From positions 248,001 through 312,000 of the forward strand of contig NZ_SHKS01000001.1 of the NCBI RefSeq assembly GCF_004217285.1: 64,000 bases of DNA. The letters run 5' to 3'. Numbering within the stretch: position 1 is the stretch's first letter; every line of letters starts with the position of its first letter. The DNA comes from Streptomyces sp. BK239. Its GTDB lineage: Bacteria; Actinomycetota; Actinomycetes; Streptomycetales; Streptomycetaceae. Position numbers and translations under genes: made by a program. Shown piece by piece: positions 15,329 to 25,487 of the stretch. A model generated the notes under the pieces. The model searched no databases and had not been told where the DNA came from. It was given only the letters and a program-made list of their open reading frames with translations.

Positions 15329-16365
15329 GACGTACTCCTTCGTACGGGGGACTGTGCGGGGGACTGCGAGGGGCCCGGCTCGCCGCACGAGCGGCGTACG
15401 ACGAGCCGGGCGGTGAGGGTGACGGACAGCGGGGGCCGCCCCTCGATGCGGTCGACGAGCGCGCGCACGGCGGCCCGGCCCAGTTCGCCGGTGGGCTGGG
15501 CGATGGCGGTGATGGGCGGATCGGTGTGCACGAACCAGCGGATGTCGTCGAACGCGGCCAGCGCGATGTCGTCCGGGACGCGCAGCCCACGCGCGCGTAC
15601 GGCGTCCAGCGCGCCCAGCACCATCAGGTTGTCCGCCGCGAAGACCACCTCGGGCGGCTCGGGCAGGTCGAGGAAGCCCTCGGTGACCCGCCGTCCGCTC
15701 TCGGCCTGGAAGTCGCCCTGCCCTATGTAGGCGTCGGGCAGCGGGAGTCCGTATTCGGCCATGGCGGCCCGGAAGGCCTCGACGCGTTCACTGCCGGTGG
15801 TGGTGGCGGCCGGGCCCGCGATGATGGCGAGCCTGCGGTGCCCCAGGCCGTGCAGGTGTGCGACCAGGTCCCGTACGGCCTCCCGGCCGTCCGCGCGCAC
15901 CACCGGCACGTCGACGCCCGGGATCCACCGGTCGACGAACACCATCGGCGTCCCCGCGCGCGCGGCGTCCAGCATCAGCGGGGAGCCGCCGTCGGTGGGG
16001 GAGACGAGCAGACCGTCGATGCGCCGGTCGAGCAGGTTGCGGACGTGGTGGTCCTGGAGGTCGGGCCGCTCGTCGGCGTTGCCGATGACGACGCTGTAGC
16101 CGAGGGCGCGCGCCTCTTCCTCGACGGAGCGGGCCAGTTCGGTGAAGTACGGGTTGAGCACGTCGCTGATGACCAGGCCGAGGGTGTGGGTCTGGTCGGT
16201 GCGCAGCGACCGGGCGACGGCGTTGGGGCGGTAGTCCAGCGTCTGGACGGCGGCCAGCACGCGCGTGCGTGCCTCGGCGCTGACGGACGGGTGGTCGTTC
16301 AGGACGCGCGACACCGTGGCGACGGAGACCCCCGCCTCGGCGGCGACGTCCTTGATGCTCGCCAT
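15325..16365 (-). CDS. rbsR: LacI-family repressor of the ribose operon
   Basis: The predicted protein has 346 residues. The N-terminus is a LacI helix-turn-helix (SIKDVAAEAGVSVATVSRVLND) followed by a sugar-binding core (LGLVISDVLNPYFTELARS, DDIALAAFDDIRWF). It is the first gene of rbsR-rbsA-rbsCB-rbsK-rbsD and its stop overlaps the rbsA start. Two copies of a palindromic site lie 38-83 bp upstream, so it most likely represses its own operon and is released by ribose or a phosphorylated derivative. Repression is inferred from family and context. Confidence 0.9.
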   Translation of the reverse strand: MASIKDVAAEAGVSVATVSRVLNDHPSVSAEARTRVLAAVQTLDYRPNAVARSLRTDQTHTLGLVISDVLNPYFTELARSVEEEARALGYSVVIGNADERPDLQDHHVRNLLDRRIDGLLVSPTDGGSPLMLDAARAGTPMVFVDRWIPGVDVPVVRADGREAVRDLVAHLHGLGHRRLAIIAGPAATTTGSERVEAFRAAMAEYGLPLPDAYIGQGDFQAESGRRVTEGFLDLPEPPEVVFAADNLMVLGALDAVRARGLRVPDDIALAAFDDIRWFVHTDPPITAIAQPTGELGRAAVRALVDRIEGRPPLSVTLTARLVVRRSCGEPGPSQSPAQSPVRRSTS

Positions 16366-16402
16366 CGCCGGTCCACCTCCTCGTGGAACTTGATGCAGTC
16401 GT

Positions 16403-16448
16403 GGAATCGATTACATCGACATGTGCGGATGATTGGAATCGATTACAT
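16403..16448. promoter_or_regulatory. Duplicated RbsR operator
   Basis: GGAATCGATTACAT occurs twice, at 16403-16416 and 16435-16448, exactly 32 bp (about three helical turns) apart. Each copy centres on the 8-bp palindrome AATCGATT with a LacI-type CG centre; read from the other strand the site is TGTAATCGATTCC. The pair lies upstream of rbsR (start 16365) and is the obvious operator for the ribose operon. Confidence 0.8.
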
Positions 16449-16582
16449 GCTCGGAATCAAGACCTCGGAGTGGCCGAAATCGAACCGTGATGAACCCCCA
16501 AGGCGTAACCGCCCGGGTTCTAGGCTGCCCCTGTCCGACGCGGGTGGCATGCCCGCGCCAATCCACAGGGGAGCAATCAGCT

Positions 16583-16906
16583 ATGCGCGCAGCTCGGATA
16601 CTCGGTGTGGCCGTGGGCGCCGCCGGCCTGGTCGGGACCTCGTTCGTCGTCGCCGGTCCGGCGGCCGCGGCGGGGTGCACGGCCAAGGCCCTGGAGACGG
16701 TGGTCATCCGGTCCACGACGAGCACCGGCGGCACGGCTCTCGCCCAGCTCAACAAGGGCCAGAGCGCGTCCGCCTCCTGCACCATGTACTACGGCAGCGC
16801 CTCGTACGAGAAGTGCGACATCGTCAGCAAGCGCTGGGTGAAGGTCACGAGAAGCGGCGTCACCGGGTACGTGGTCGGCACCTGTGTGACGATCACGGAG
16901 AACTGA
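16583..16906 (+). CDS. Small secreted SH3-like protein
   Basis: The predicted protein has 107 residues. Residues 1-31 are a signal peptide (MRAARILGVAVGAAGLVG, ending AAAA). The mature part reads as a bacterial SH3-type fold: TVVIRSTTSTGGTALAQL, then KGQSASASC, then RWVKVTRSGVTGYVVGTCV. Four cysteines in the mature part could form two disulfides. GGGGAG lies about 10 bp before the ATG. Extracellular SH3-like domains usually bind peptidoglycan or proteins; the specific partner is unknown. A hairpin terminator follows directly. Confidence 0.75.
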   Translation: MRAARILGVAVGAAGLVGTSFVVAGPAAAAGCTAKALETVVIRSTTSTGGTALAQLNKGQSASASCTMYYGSASYEKCDIVSKRWVKVTRSGVTGYVVGTCVTITEN

Positions 16907-16909
16907 CCC

Positions 16910-16934
16910 GGCCGCCCGGCGCCGGCGGGCGGCC
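16910..16934. terminator. Hairpin after the SH3-like gene
   Basis: A perfect 9-bp stem GGCCGCCCG / CGGGCGGCC (16910-16918 with 16926-16934) with a 7-nt loop starts 4 bp past the stop at 16906 and ends 33 bp before the helicase start. Confidence 0.65.
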
Positions 16935-16967
16935 CGCCCTGTCGGTGCCGGGCGGTACCGTCGGAGC

Positions 16968-19223
16968 ATGTCCGATCAGGCGGGGGCCTCCCAGGCGGGA
17001 GAGCGGCGCACGGCCACGCTCGAAGGCGTGCTCGAACGCATCACGTACGCCAACGAGGAGAACGGCTACACGGTCGCGCGCGTGGACACCGGCCGGGGAG
17101 CCGGCGACCTCCTCACGGTCGTCGGGGCTCTGCTCGGCGCGCAGGTGGGGGAGTCCCTGCGCATGGAGGGCCGCTGGGGCTCCCACCCGCAGTACGGCAA
17201 GCAGTTCACCGTCGAGAACTACACGACCGTCCTGCCCGCCACCGTCCAGGGCATCCGCCGCTACCTGGGATCCGGCCTGGTCAAAGGCATCGGTCCGGTG
17301 TTCGCCGACCGCATCACCCAGCACTTCGGCACCGACACGCTCAGGATCATCGAGGAGGAGCCGAAGCGCCTCGTCGAGGTGCCGGGGCTCGGCCCCAAGC
17401 GCACCAGGAAGATCGCCGACGCATGGGAGGAGCAGAAGGCGATCAAGGAGGTCATGCTCTTCCTCCAGACCGTCGAGGTCTCCACCTCCATCGCGGTGCG
17501 CATCTACAAGAAGTACGGCGACGCCTCGATCTCCGTCGTGAAGAACCACCCCTACCGGCTGGCCGCCGACGTCTGGGGCATCGGCTTCCTCACCGCCGAC
17601 AAGATCGCCCAGTCGGTCGGCATCCCGCACGACAGCCCCGAGCGCGTCAAGGCGGGCCTGCAGTACGCCCTTTCGCAGTCCGCCGACCAGGGCCACTGCT
17701 ATCTGCCCGAGGAACGGCTCATCGCCGACGCGGTCAAGCTCCTCCAGGTCGACACCGGGCTGGTCATCGAGTGCCTCGCCGAGTTGTCCCGGCCGGACGA
17801 GGAATCCGGTGAACCCGGCGTCGTACGCGAGAAGGTGCCCGGCCCGGACGGCGGCGAAGAGGTCACCGCCGTCTACCTCGTCCCGTTCCACCGTGCCGAA
17901 CTCTCCCTCTCCGCCCAGCTGTCACGCCTGCTGCGCACCGGCGAGGACCGGATGCCGGCCTTCGGCGAGGTGGACTGGGACAAGGCGCTGGCGTGGCTCA
18001 AGGGCCGTACCGGGGCCGACCTCGCTCCCGAGCAGGAGGCCGCCGTCAGGCTGGCGCTCACCGAGAAGGTCGCCGTGCTCACCGGCGGCCCCGGCTGCGG
18101 CAAGTCCTTCACCGTCCGCTCGGTCGTGGAGCTGGCCCGCGCGAAGAAGGCGAAGGTCGTGCTCGCCGCCCCGACGGGCCGCGCCGCCAAGCGGCTGGCC
18201 GAGTTGACCGGCGCCGAGGCCTCCACCGTCCACCGCCTGCTGGAGCTCAAGCCCGGCGGCGACGCCGCCTACGACCGCGACCGCCCGCTCGACGCCGACC
18301 TGGTGGTCGTCGACGAGGCCTCGATGCTGGACCTGCTGCTCGCCAACAAGCTCGTGAAGGCCGTCCCGCCGGGCGCGCACCTGCTCTTCGTCGGCGACGT
18401 CGACCAGTTGCCCAGCGTCGGCGCGGGCGAGGTGCTGCGCGATCTGCTCGCCGAGGGCGGTCCCGTGCCCGCCGTGCGCCTCACGCGCGTGTTCCGCCAG
18501 GCCCAGCAGTCCGGCGTGGTGACCAACGCTCACCGGATCAACGCCGGGCGGCATCCGGTCACCGACGGCATGAAGGACTTCTTCCTCTTCGTCGAGGATG
18601 ATACGGAGGAGGCCGGCCGGCTCACCGTGGACGTGGCCGCCCGCCGCGTCCCGGCCAGGTTCGGGCTCGACCCGCGCCGGGACGTGCAGGTCCTGGCCCC
18701 CATGCACCGCGGTCCCGCCGGCGCCGGCGCCCTCAACGGCCTGCTCCAGCAGGCCATCACCCCGGGCCGCCCCGACGTCCCCGAGAAGCGGTTCGGCGGC
18801 CGGGTCTTTCGCGTCGGCGACAAGGTCACCCAGATCCGCAACAATTACGAGAAGGGGGAGAACGGTGTCTTCAACGGCACGGTGGGCGTGGTCACCGCGC
18901 TCGACCCGGTCGACCAGCGCCTCACGGTGGTGACGGACGAGGACGAGGAGGTGCCGTACGAGTTCGACGAACTGGACGAACTGGCCCACGCGTACGCGGT
19001 CACCATCCACCGTTCACAGGGAAGTGAATATCCCGCCGTGGTGATCCCCGTCACCACCGGAGCATGGATGATGCTGCAGCGGAACCTGCTGTACACGGCG
19101 GTGACCCGGGCCAAGCGGCTGGTCGTCCTCGTCGGTTCGCGCAAGGCGATCGGCCAGGCCGTGCGCACGGTGTCGGCGGGGCGGCGCTGCACGGCGCTCG
19201 ACTTCCGTCTCGCGGGCTCCTGA
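16968..19223 (+). CDS. recD2: RecD2-type ATP-dependent DNA helicase
   Basis: The predicted protein has 751 residues, typical of RecD2, the RecBC-independent relative of RecD. The N-terminal OB-like and helix-hairpin-helix region is present (GSGLVKGIGPVFADRI, VPGLGPKRTRKI). Superfamily 1 helicase motifs follow: Walker A GGPGCGKS at 373-380, motif II DEASML at 449-454, VGDVDQLPSVGAG (motif III), and the C-terminal VTIHRSQGSEYPAVV near 678 (motif V) with LLYTAVTRAKRLV (motif VI). It unwinds DNA 5' to 3' and is linked in other bacteria to repair and replication-fork processing. It appears to be a single-gene unit ahead of citrate synthase. Confidence 0.95.
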   Translation: MSDQAGASQAGERRTATLEGVLERITYANEENGYTVARVDTGRGAGDLLTVVGALLGAQVGESLRMEGRWGSHPQYGKQFTVENYTTVLPATVQGIRRYLGSGLVKGIGPVFADRITQHFGTDTLRIIEEEPKRLVEVPGLGPKRTRKIADAWEEQKAIKEVMLFLQTVEVSTSIAVRIYKKYGDASISVVKNHPYRLAADVWGIGFLTADKIAQSVGIPHDSPERVKAGLQYALSQSADQGHCYLPEERLIADAVKLLQVDTGLVIECLAELSRPDEESGEPGVVREKVPGPDGGEEVTAVYLVPFHRAELSLSAQLSRLLRTGEDRMPAFGEVDWDKALAWLKGRTGADLAPEQEAAVRLALTEKVAVLTGGPGCGKSFTVRSVVELARAKKAKVVLAAPTGRAAKRLAELTGAEASTVHRLLELKPGGDAAYDRDRPLDADLVVVDEASMLDLLLANKLVKAVPPGAHLLFVGDVDQLPSVGAGEVLRDLLAEGGPVPAVRLTRVFRQAQQSGVVTNAHRINAGRHPVTDGMKDFFLFVEDDTEEAGRLTVDVAARRVPARFGLDPRRDVQVLAPMHRGPAGAGALNGLLQQAITPGRPDVPEKRFGGRVFRVGDKVTQIRNNYEKGENGVFNGTVGVVTALDPVDQRLTVVTDEDEEVPYEFDELDELAHAYAVTIHRSQGSEYPAVVIPVTTGAWMMLQRNLLYTAVTRAKRLVVLVGSRKAIGQAVRTVSAGRRCTALDFRLAGS

Positions 19224-19284
19224 CCTCGCCTCCGAGCCCCCCGGCAAGCCCTTGCCGAGGCCTCGGCGGAGGCCCGGTCAAAAA

Positions 19285-19294
19285 TGATCGATCA
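19285..19294. promoter_or_regulatory. Palindrome upstream of citrate synthase gene
   Basis: TGATCGATCA is a perfect 10-bp palindrome in the 262-bp gap between recD2 and citA, flanked by AT-rich DNA (AAAAA before, AAATGAG after). It could be an operator for citA; no regulator is assigned. Confidence 0.35.
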
Positions 19295-19485
19295 AATGAG
19301 TCGTGAAGGTCACAGAGCACTTCCGCAAGCGTGACGCAGACGGCAGGATGAGCAAGTTGGCGGCACTGAGTGCCGTCGGCAAGCCCAATGGTCGACCCCG
19401 AGTGCACTCTCGTGCGCCAAATGGGGGATGGTAGAGACAGTCAGGGCAACCTCGAAGAAGAGGCACAACGTCGGTGAGGGATGAC

Positions 19486-20784
<1,299 letters not shown>

Positions 20785-20882
20785 GCCCTGCGGGGCTGAG
20801 TGCGGAGGGTTCGGTGGGCCGCGGGTGCAGCGGTCTCCGGCCGGAAGTGGCGCGTGGCCTGCCGTCGATCGTCTGCGGCACC

Positions 20883-21180
20883 GTCGTGGCTGGTCGCGCA
20901 GTTCCCCGCGCCCCTCAGGGCGTTGCCGGACCGGAGTGGACTTCGTCCCGCCTCGGCCGCGCTGAAGTGTCGACGGTGCTGTGATCGTGAGAAGCAGGGG
21001 CTGTCCGTGAGGGTGGCCCCTGCGGCGTGTTGGCGTACGGAAGCGCCTGGCTGTGCCGTCGTGGCTCGGCGCGCAGTTCCCTGGGCCCCCGGTGGGCTGC
21101 CGAACCGGAGTGAAACAGGAGCCGTCCGTCAGGGCGGCTCCTTTGCGTGTCGGCGCATACAGAAGGCGCCCTGGTGCGCC
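20883..21180. repeat. Diverged tandem duplication carrying a dispersed Streptomyces repeat core
   Basis: Two related blocks start at about 20883 and 21058. Each begins with GTCGTGGCTGGTCGCGCAG (copy 2 reads GTGGCTCGGCGCGCAG), passes an ACCGGAGTG motif, then a hairpin (copy 1 around 20995-21022, GCAGGGGC/GCCCCTGC; copy 2 around 21119-21142, AGGAGCCG/CGGCTCCT), and ends in GGAAGCGCC or GAAGGCGCC. Copy 1 is about 50 bp longer. The leading core is the same as that in the 29864-30092 array, read from the other strand. Confidence 0.65.
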
Positions 21181-21214
21181 GGTCCCCCCACGGGCCGACG
21201 ACCAGGGCGCCTTC
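21162..21214. other. Long-loop hairpin with a perfect 14-bp stem
   Basis: GAAGGCGCCCTGGT (21162-21175) pairs perfectly with ACCAGGGCGCCTTC (21201-21214) around a 25-nt loop. It may terminate citA transcripts or belong to a small RNA. Confidence 0.55.
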
Positions 21215-21625
21215 CCATGTCCCGGTGCGGATTCCCCCCACGGGATCCGGCCGGGCGCTTGTGAGGACACAGCGCCTGAATCGCTGATGCCGATATGCGG
21301 TTGTCGTGCCGGCGGGAGTTGAGCAGAACGAGCAGAACTCGCCGTACTCCTGCCGTGTGCGGTCTGCCGGGACAACGCACGCTGGGAGGGCCGCTCAAAG
21401 CTTCCCGGTGTGCGTGCCCCGGCAACGCATCTCTGAGGAAGTCCCCCAAGACATCCCCAGATGTCAGGTCGCGCCCCCCAAGACGCTTGCTGACATCGTC
21501 AACTTAGACCTTCGAACCCCTTCGATGGTTACGTTCGCATCACTGTGATCTGTGTCTCTTGCATATGTCCTGAAAGATGCGCAAGAGCCCGGATACAGCG
21601 ACCGAGGCCCAAGCGTAAGGATGAT

Positions 21626-21662
21626 GCGCGAGCCTTGTGAAGAGCTTATGTGAGGCTCGCGC
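21626..21662. other. Hairpin with a perfect 10-bp stem downstream of copA
   Basis: GCGCGAGCCT (21626-21635) pairs with AGGCTCGCGC (21653-21662) around a 17-nt A/T-rich loop. It lies 72 bp beyond the copA stop on the minus strand and could be its terminator or part of an RNA read on the plus strand. Confidence 0.5.
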
Positions 21663-21733
21663 CGGACTCCAGGGGGACTGTTGTTTCGGGTTGGCCTAAC
21701 CGTAGGTAACTTGCGTGGCCGCCCCGGACCGCG

Positions 21734-24010
21734 TCAGCGGAACGTCCGCAGCCGCAGGCTGTTCGTCACCACGAACACCGACGAGAAGGCCATCGCCGCC
21801 CCCGCCAGCATCGGGTTCAGCAGCCCCGCCGCGGCCAGCGGCAGCGCGGCCACGTTGTAGCCGAAGGCCCACACCAGGTTCCCCTTGATCGTGGCCAGGG
21901 TCCGCCGGGAGAGCCGGATGGCGTCCGCGGCGATCCGCAGGTCGCCGCGGACCAGGGTCAGGTCGCCCGCCTCGATCGCCGCGTCCGTGCCCGTCCCCAT
22001 GGCCAGGCCCAGATCGGCCGTGGCGAGCGCCGCCGCGTCGTTGACGCCGTCGCCGACCATCGCGACGACCCGTCCCTCGCCTTGCAGCCGCTCGACGACG
22101 GCGACCTTCTCCTCCGGCAGCACCTCGGCCACCACCTCGTCGATCCCGACCCGCGCGGCCACCGCCTCGGCCACCGCCCGGTTGTCGCCGGTCAGCAGCA
22201 CCGGCGTGAGCCCCAGCGCGCGCAGCCGCCGTACCGCTTCCGCGCTGGTCTCCTTGACCGCGTCGGCGACCGCGAGCACCCCGCGCGGGGCCCCGTCCCA
22301 GCCGACGACGACCGCGGTGCGTCCGCCCCGCTCGGCCTCGTCCTTGGCGCGGGCCAGCTCCGCCGGGAGACTCCCGGCGTGCTCGGCGAGCCGCCCCACG
22401 GCCACCTCGTGGCCTTCCACGCGCCCGCGTACGCCACGCCCGGGCACGTTCTCGAAGTGCTCGGCCACGGGCAGCCGGCCGGCCCGTTCCTCCGCGCCCG
22501 CGGCCACCGCGCGGGCGACCGGGTGCTCGGAGGCGTGCTCCAGGGCGCCCGCGAGCCGCAGCACCTGCTTCTCGTCGACGCCCTCGGCCGCGTACACCTC
22601 GTGGAGGGTCATCCGGCCGGTGGTCACCGTGCCCGTCTTGTCGAGGACCACGGTGTCCACGCGCCGCGTGCTTTCCAGGACCTCCGGCCCCTTGATGAGG
22701 ATGCCCAGCTGGGCGCCGCGTCCCGTCCCCACCAGCAGCGCGGTGGGCGTGGCGAGCCCCAGGGCGCACGGGCAGGCGATGATCAGCACCGCGACCGCCG
22801 CCGTGAACGCGGCCGCGGTGTCCCCGGTGAGCGCGATCCACGCGCCGAAGGTCGCCGCCGCGATCAGCAGCACCACCGGGACGAAGACCCCGGCGACCCG
22901 GTCGGCCAGCCGCTGCACCTCGGCCTTGCCGTTCTGCGCGTCCTCGACCAGCCGCGTCATCCGCGCGAGCCGGGTGTCGGCGCCGATCCGGGAGGCCTCC
23001 ACGACGAGCCGCCCGCCGGCGTTGACGGTGGCGCCGGTGACGACGTCGCCCGGTCCGACGTCCACCGGGACCGACTCGCCGGTCAGCATCGACGCGTCCA
23101 CCGCGGACACGCCCTCGACGACGGTCCCGTCGGTGGCGATCTTCTCTCCGGGCCGTACGACGAACCGGTCCCCTACGGCCAGCCGGTCCACCGGGATCCG
23201 CACCTCGCGCCCGTCCCGCAGCACGGCGACGTCCTTGGCGCCCAGCTCCATCAGCGCCCGCAGCGCCGCTCCCGCGCGGCGCTTGGATCGGGCCTCCAGG
23301 TAGTGGCCGAGGAGGATGAAAGCGGTGACCCCGGCGGCGACCTCCAGATAGATCGCCGACGCGCCGTCCGTCCGCGAGACGGTCAGCTCGAAGGAGTGCC
23401 GCATGCCGTGCATGCCCGCGTCGCCGAAGAACAGCGCCCACAGCGACCAGCCGAACGCGGCAAGCGTGCCGACGGAGACGAGCGTGTCCATGGTGGAGGC
23501 GCCGTGCCGAAGGTTCGTCCACGCCGACCGGTGGAACGGCAGGGCGCCCCACACGACCACGGGCGAGGCCAGGGTCAGCGACAGCCACTGCCAGTTCTCG
23601 AACTGCAGCGCCGGGACCATCGCGAGCAGCACGACGGGCGCGGCGAGGAGGGCGGAGACGACGAGCCGGCCGCGCAGCGCGGCCAGTTCGAGGTCGGCCG
23701 GGGCCTCCTCCGCCTGTTCGGGGTCCGGGGCGGGGGGCGCGGGCTCCTCGGCGGTGTACCCGGTCTTCACGACGGTGGCGATCAGGTCGGCGACCTCGGT
23801 CCCGGCGGGGTAGGAGATCTTCGCCTTCTCCGTGGCGTAGTTGACCGTGGCGGTGACGCCGTCCATGCGGTTGAGCTTCTTCTCCACGCGGGCCGCGCAG
23901 GAGGCGCAGGTCATCCCGCCGATGAGCAGCTCGACCTCGGTGGTGCCGCCCGCGTCGGTCAGGGTGGCGGCGCCGGCTATCGGGGTCCCTGTGGCTGTGG
24001 TGCTGGACAT
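21734..24010 (-). CDS. copA: Copper-translocating P-type ATPase
   Basis: The predicted protein has 758 residues. An N-terminal heavy-metal domain has GMTCASC (Cys35, Cys38). Membrane helices surround the metal-transport CPC motif (Cys413-Pro-Cys415 in IIACPCALG), which defines P1B-type pumps. The phosphorylation site is Asp457 in DKTGTVTTG; the actuator loop reads SMLTGES, the ATP site carries ASEHPVARA, and [12 protein letters not shown] is the hinge motif. It exports Cu(I) from the cytosol. AGGAG precedes the ATG. It is downstream of copZ and the CsoR-type operator, so it should be copper-induced. Specificity for Cu over Ag is inferred. Confidence 0.95.
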   Translation of the reverse strand: MSSTTATGTPIAGAATLTDAGGTTEVELLIGGMTCASCAARVEKKLNRMDGVTATVNYATEKAKISYPAGTEVADLIATVVKTGYTAEEPAPPAPDPEQAEEAPADLELAALRGRLVVSALLAAPVVLLAMVPALQFENWQWLSLTLASPVVVWGALPFHRSAWTNLRHGASTMDTLVSVGTLAAFGWSLWALFFGDAGMHGMRHSFELTVSRTDGASAIYLEVAAGVTAFILLGHYLEARSKRRAGAALRALMELGAKDVAVLRDGREVRIPVDRLAVGDRFVVRPGEKIATDGTVVEGVSAVDASMLTGESVPVDVGPGDVVTGATVNAGGRLVVEASRIGADTRLARMTRLVEDAQNGKAEVQRLADRVAGVFVPVVLLIAAATFGAWIALTGDTAAAFTAAVAVLIIACPCALGLATPTALLVGTGRGAQLGILIKGPEVLESTRRVDTVVLDKTGTVTTGRMTLHEVYAAEGVDEKQVLRLAGALEHASEHPVARAVAAGAEERAGRLPVAEHFENVPGRGVRGRVEGHEVAVGRLAEHAGSLPAELARAKDEAERGGRTAVVVGWDGAPRGVLAVADAVKETSAEAVRRLRALGLTPVLLTGDNRAVAEAVAARVGIDEVVAEVLPEEKVAVVERLQGEGRVVAMVGDGVNDAAALATADLGLAMGTGTDAAIEAGDLTLVRGDLRIAADAIRLSRRTLATIKGNLVWAFGYNVAALPLAAAGLLNPMLAGAAMAFSSVFVVTNSLRLRTFR

Positions 24011-24193
24011 GTCCGTACTCCTGAGAGCGAACGGGCCGTACGGACCCGGCGACGCGGTCGGTACGGCCCGATGCGGGGGAGGGTGAGGGCGGAGCGCCCG
24101 AGGCGGCCCGCGGAGCTCGATGAGCTCAAGGGCGCTCGGGGTGTGGCGCCCGGGGGCGGGCGCCGTGGGAACGGGTGCCCGGCGAGGGGCGTC

Positions 24194-24433
24194 TCAGGCG
24201 CGGCCGACCAGTTCGAAGCCCGCCTCGTCGACGGCGGCGCGCACGGCCTCCTCGTCCAGCGGCTCGGTGGAGACGACGGTGACCTCGCCGCTGGAGGCGA
24301 CGGCCTGTACCGAGCTGACGCCCGGAAGCTCCGAGATCTCGCCGGAGACGGCGCCCTCGCAGTGGCCGCAGCTCATGCCGCTCACCTTGAAGACGGTGGT
24401 GACGGAGCCCGGAGTGTCGGTGTGGGCGGTCAT
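24194..24433 (-). CDS. copZ: Copper chaperone (heavy-metal-associated domain)
   Basis: The predicted protein has 79 residues and is a single ferredoxin-like HMA domain with the metal-binding motif GMSCGHC at about residues 19-25. It would carry Cu(I) to the N-terminal domain of the ATPase encoded 183 bp downstream. GAGGAG lies 7 bp before the ATG, and the palindromic CsoR-type site lies about 63-80 bp upstream, so the two genes form a copper-resistance operon. Confidence 0.93.
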   Translation of the reverse strand: MTAHTDTPGSVTTVFKVSGMSCGHCEGAVSGEISELPGVSSVQAVASSGEVTVVSTEPLDEEAVRAAVDEAGFELVGRA

Positions 24434-24495
24434 GTCGTTACTCCTCGTCGGGGCGTGGGACTGAGGGGGCCTGTGGGAGCCTCCGCTTACGAGAC

Positions 24496-24513
24496 TATAC
24501 CCCTAGGGGGTAT
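24496..24513. promoter_or_regulatory. CsoR-type copper-responsive operator
   Basis: TATACCCCTAGGGGGTAT is a G-tract palindrome with the ATACCCC...GGGGTAT form bound by CsoR repressors in actinobacteria, including upstream of Streptomyces copZA. It sits in an A/T-rich island ahead of copZ. Copper binding to CsoR, encoded elsewhere, would release it. Confidence 0.8.
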
Positions 24514-24560
24514 TTATCCAAGGAACCCCGGCCCCGGGCGGAGTGAGGCGGGGGGTGTCG

Positions 24561-25244
24561 TCAGCCCTGACCGGGGCGGTCGTCCATCAGTGGTCGCAGG
24601 TAGCGGACGAGGACGTTCTTCAGCTCCTCGACGTACGCGTCCCGCTCGGCGCCCTCGTGGCCGAGGACCAGTTCCAGTCCCGACTTGTAGATGCCGAGGC
24701 ACATGTGGGCGGTGCGGGTGAGGGCGGCGGGCGGCGTGTCGGGCAGGAGCGAGGCGAGGAGGTCCTCGATCCGGGAGAGCAGCGTGGTGTGCAGCGCGTC
24801 GTGCTGCTCGGCCACGCGGCCCGGGATGTCGGGGCCGTGCATCAGGGCGAAGAACACCGGGTGCTCGCAGTTGAAGGCGATGAACCGGTCGACGGCGGCG
24901 CCGACGGCCTCCTCCAGCGGGGTCGCGGGGTCGACCGGGGCGAGCGCCTCGCCGTAGGTCTCGCGCATCTCGTGCATGAGCCGGCCGCCCAGCTCGATCG
25001 CGATCGCTTCCTTGTTGGGGAAGAACTGGTAGAGCGTCCCCGGGGAGACGCCGGCCTCGCGGGCGATGGCGTTGGTGCTGGCGGCCGTGTAGCCGGTGGT
25101 GCAGAAGACGGACGCGGCGGCCTCCAGGAGCTGGGCGATACGGCGCTCACCGCGGGCCTGGCGGCGGCGCGGCTGCTCCTTCTCCTGGCTCCCGGCGGCG
25201 TCGGGCGCGGTCTCGGGCGCGGTGTCTGGCGCGGTCTCGGGCAC
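24561..25244 (-). CDS. TetR-family transcriptional regulator
   Basis: The predicted protein has 227 residues. A low-complexity N-terminus (TAPDTAPETAPDA) precedes a TetR helix-turn-helix (RIAQLLEAAASVF, then AASTNAIAREAGVSPGTLYQFFPNKEAI). The C-terminal ligand-binding region contains CEHPVFFALMHG. Start GTG 25244 is preferred over the frame's 25298 opening because that upstream part overlaps promoter DNA. It is divergent from the MMPL exporter gene and a palindrome lies in the shared promoter, so it is the likely repressor of the exporter, responding to a lipid or hydrophobic drug. The ligand is unknown. Confidence 0.88.
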   Translation of the reverse strand: MPETAPDTAPETAPDAAGSQEKEQPRRRQARGERRIAQLLEAAASVFCTTGYTAASTNAIAREAGVSPGTLYQFFPNKEAIAIELGGRLMHEMRETYGEALAPVDPATPLEEAVGAAVDRFIAFNCEHPVFFALMHGPDIPGRVAEQHDALHTTLLSRIEDLLASLLPDTPPAALTRTAHMCLGIYKSGLELVLGHEGAERDAYVEELKNVLVRYLRPLMDDRPGQG

Positions 25245-25271
25245 GCGTTTTCCCCAGTTCTCCGAACACGA

Positions 25272-25301
25272 TTGACAAACACGAGCGGGCGCTCGCATTC
25301 T
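25272..25301 (+). promoter_or_regulatory. Promoter of the MMPL gene with embedded TetR-type operator
   Basis: TTGACA (25272-25277) and CATTCT (25296-25301) are spaced by 18 bp. The spacer contains CGAGCG-GG-CGCTCG (25282-25295), a perfect 6-bp inverted repeat placed where a bound TetR dimer would block RNA polymerase. AACACGAG next to it recurs inverted as CTCGTGTT about 40 bp further. Confidence 0.6.
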
Positions 25302-25487
25302 GGATCCGGTGAAACGCGAGCGACGTCTCGTGTTCGCCAGTCTATGGCTGTGCCTGTGGCTGTGGCAGATCCATGCTGCCTGTCCGCGGCCGTCGGGGCG
25401 TGACGCGCTCCGCGGTCGCGGCGCGTCCGGCGCGTTCGGTGTGTCCGGGTCGCGGCGCGTTCAGTGAGTCCGGTAGGGGGAGTCAAG

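Larger units (their letters stand above)
20785..21733. other. 949-bp non-coding stretch with duplicated and structured DNA
   Basis: No convincing gene lies between citA and the convergent copA. Open frames on both strands are Arg/Pro/Ala-rich shadows. The left half carries a diverged tandem duplication (20883-21180) and the right half has lower G+C, several hairpins and promoter-like A/T-rich DNA near 21520-21600. The layout would suit one or more small RNAs. This is an inference. Confidence 0.6.

Noticed and set aside
20800..21449. Open frames of 60-154 codons downstream of citA on both strands
   Set aside because: Translations are Arg/Pro/Ala-rich, run through duplicated DNA and hairpins, and lack convincing start sites.
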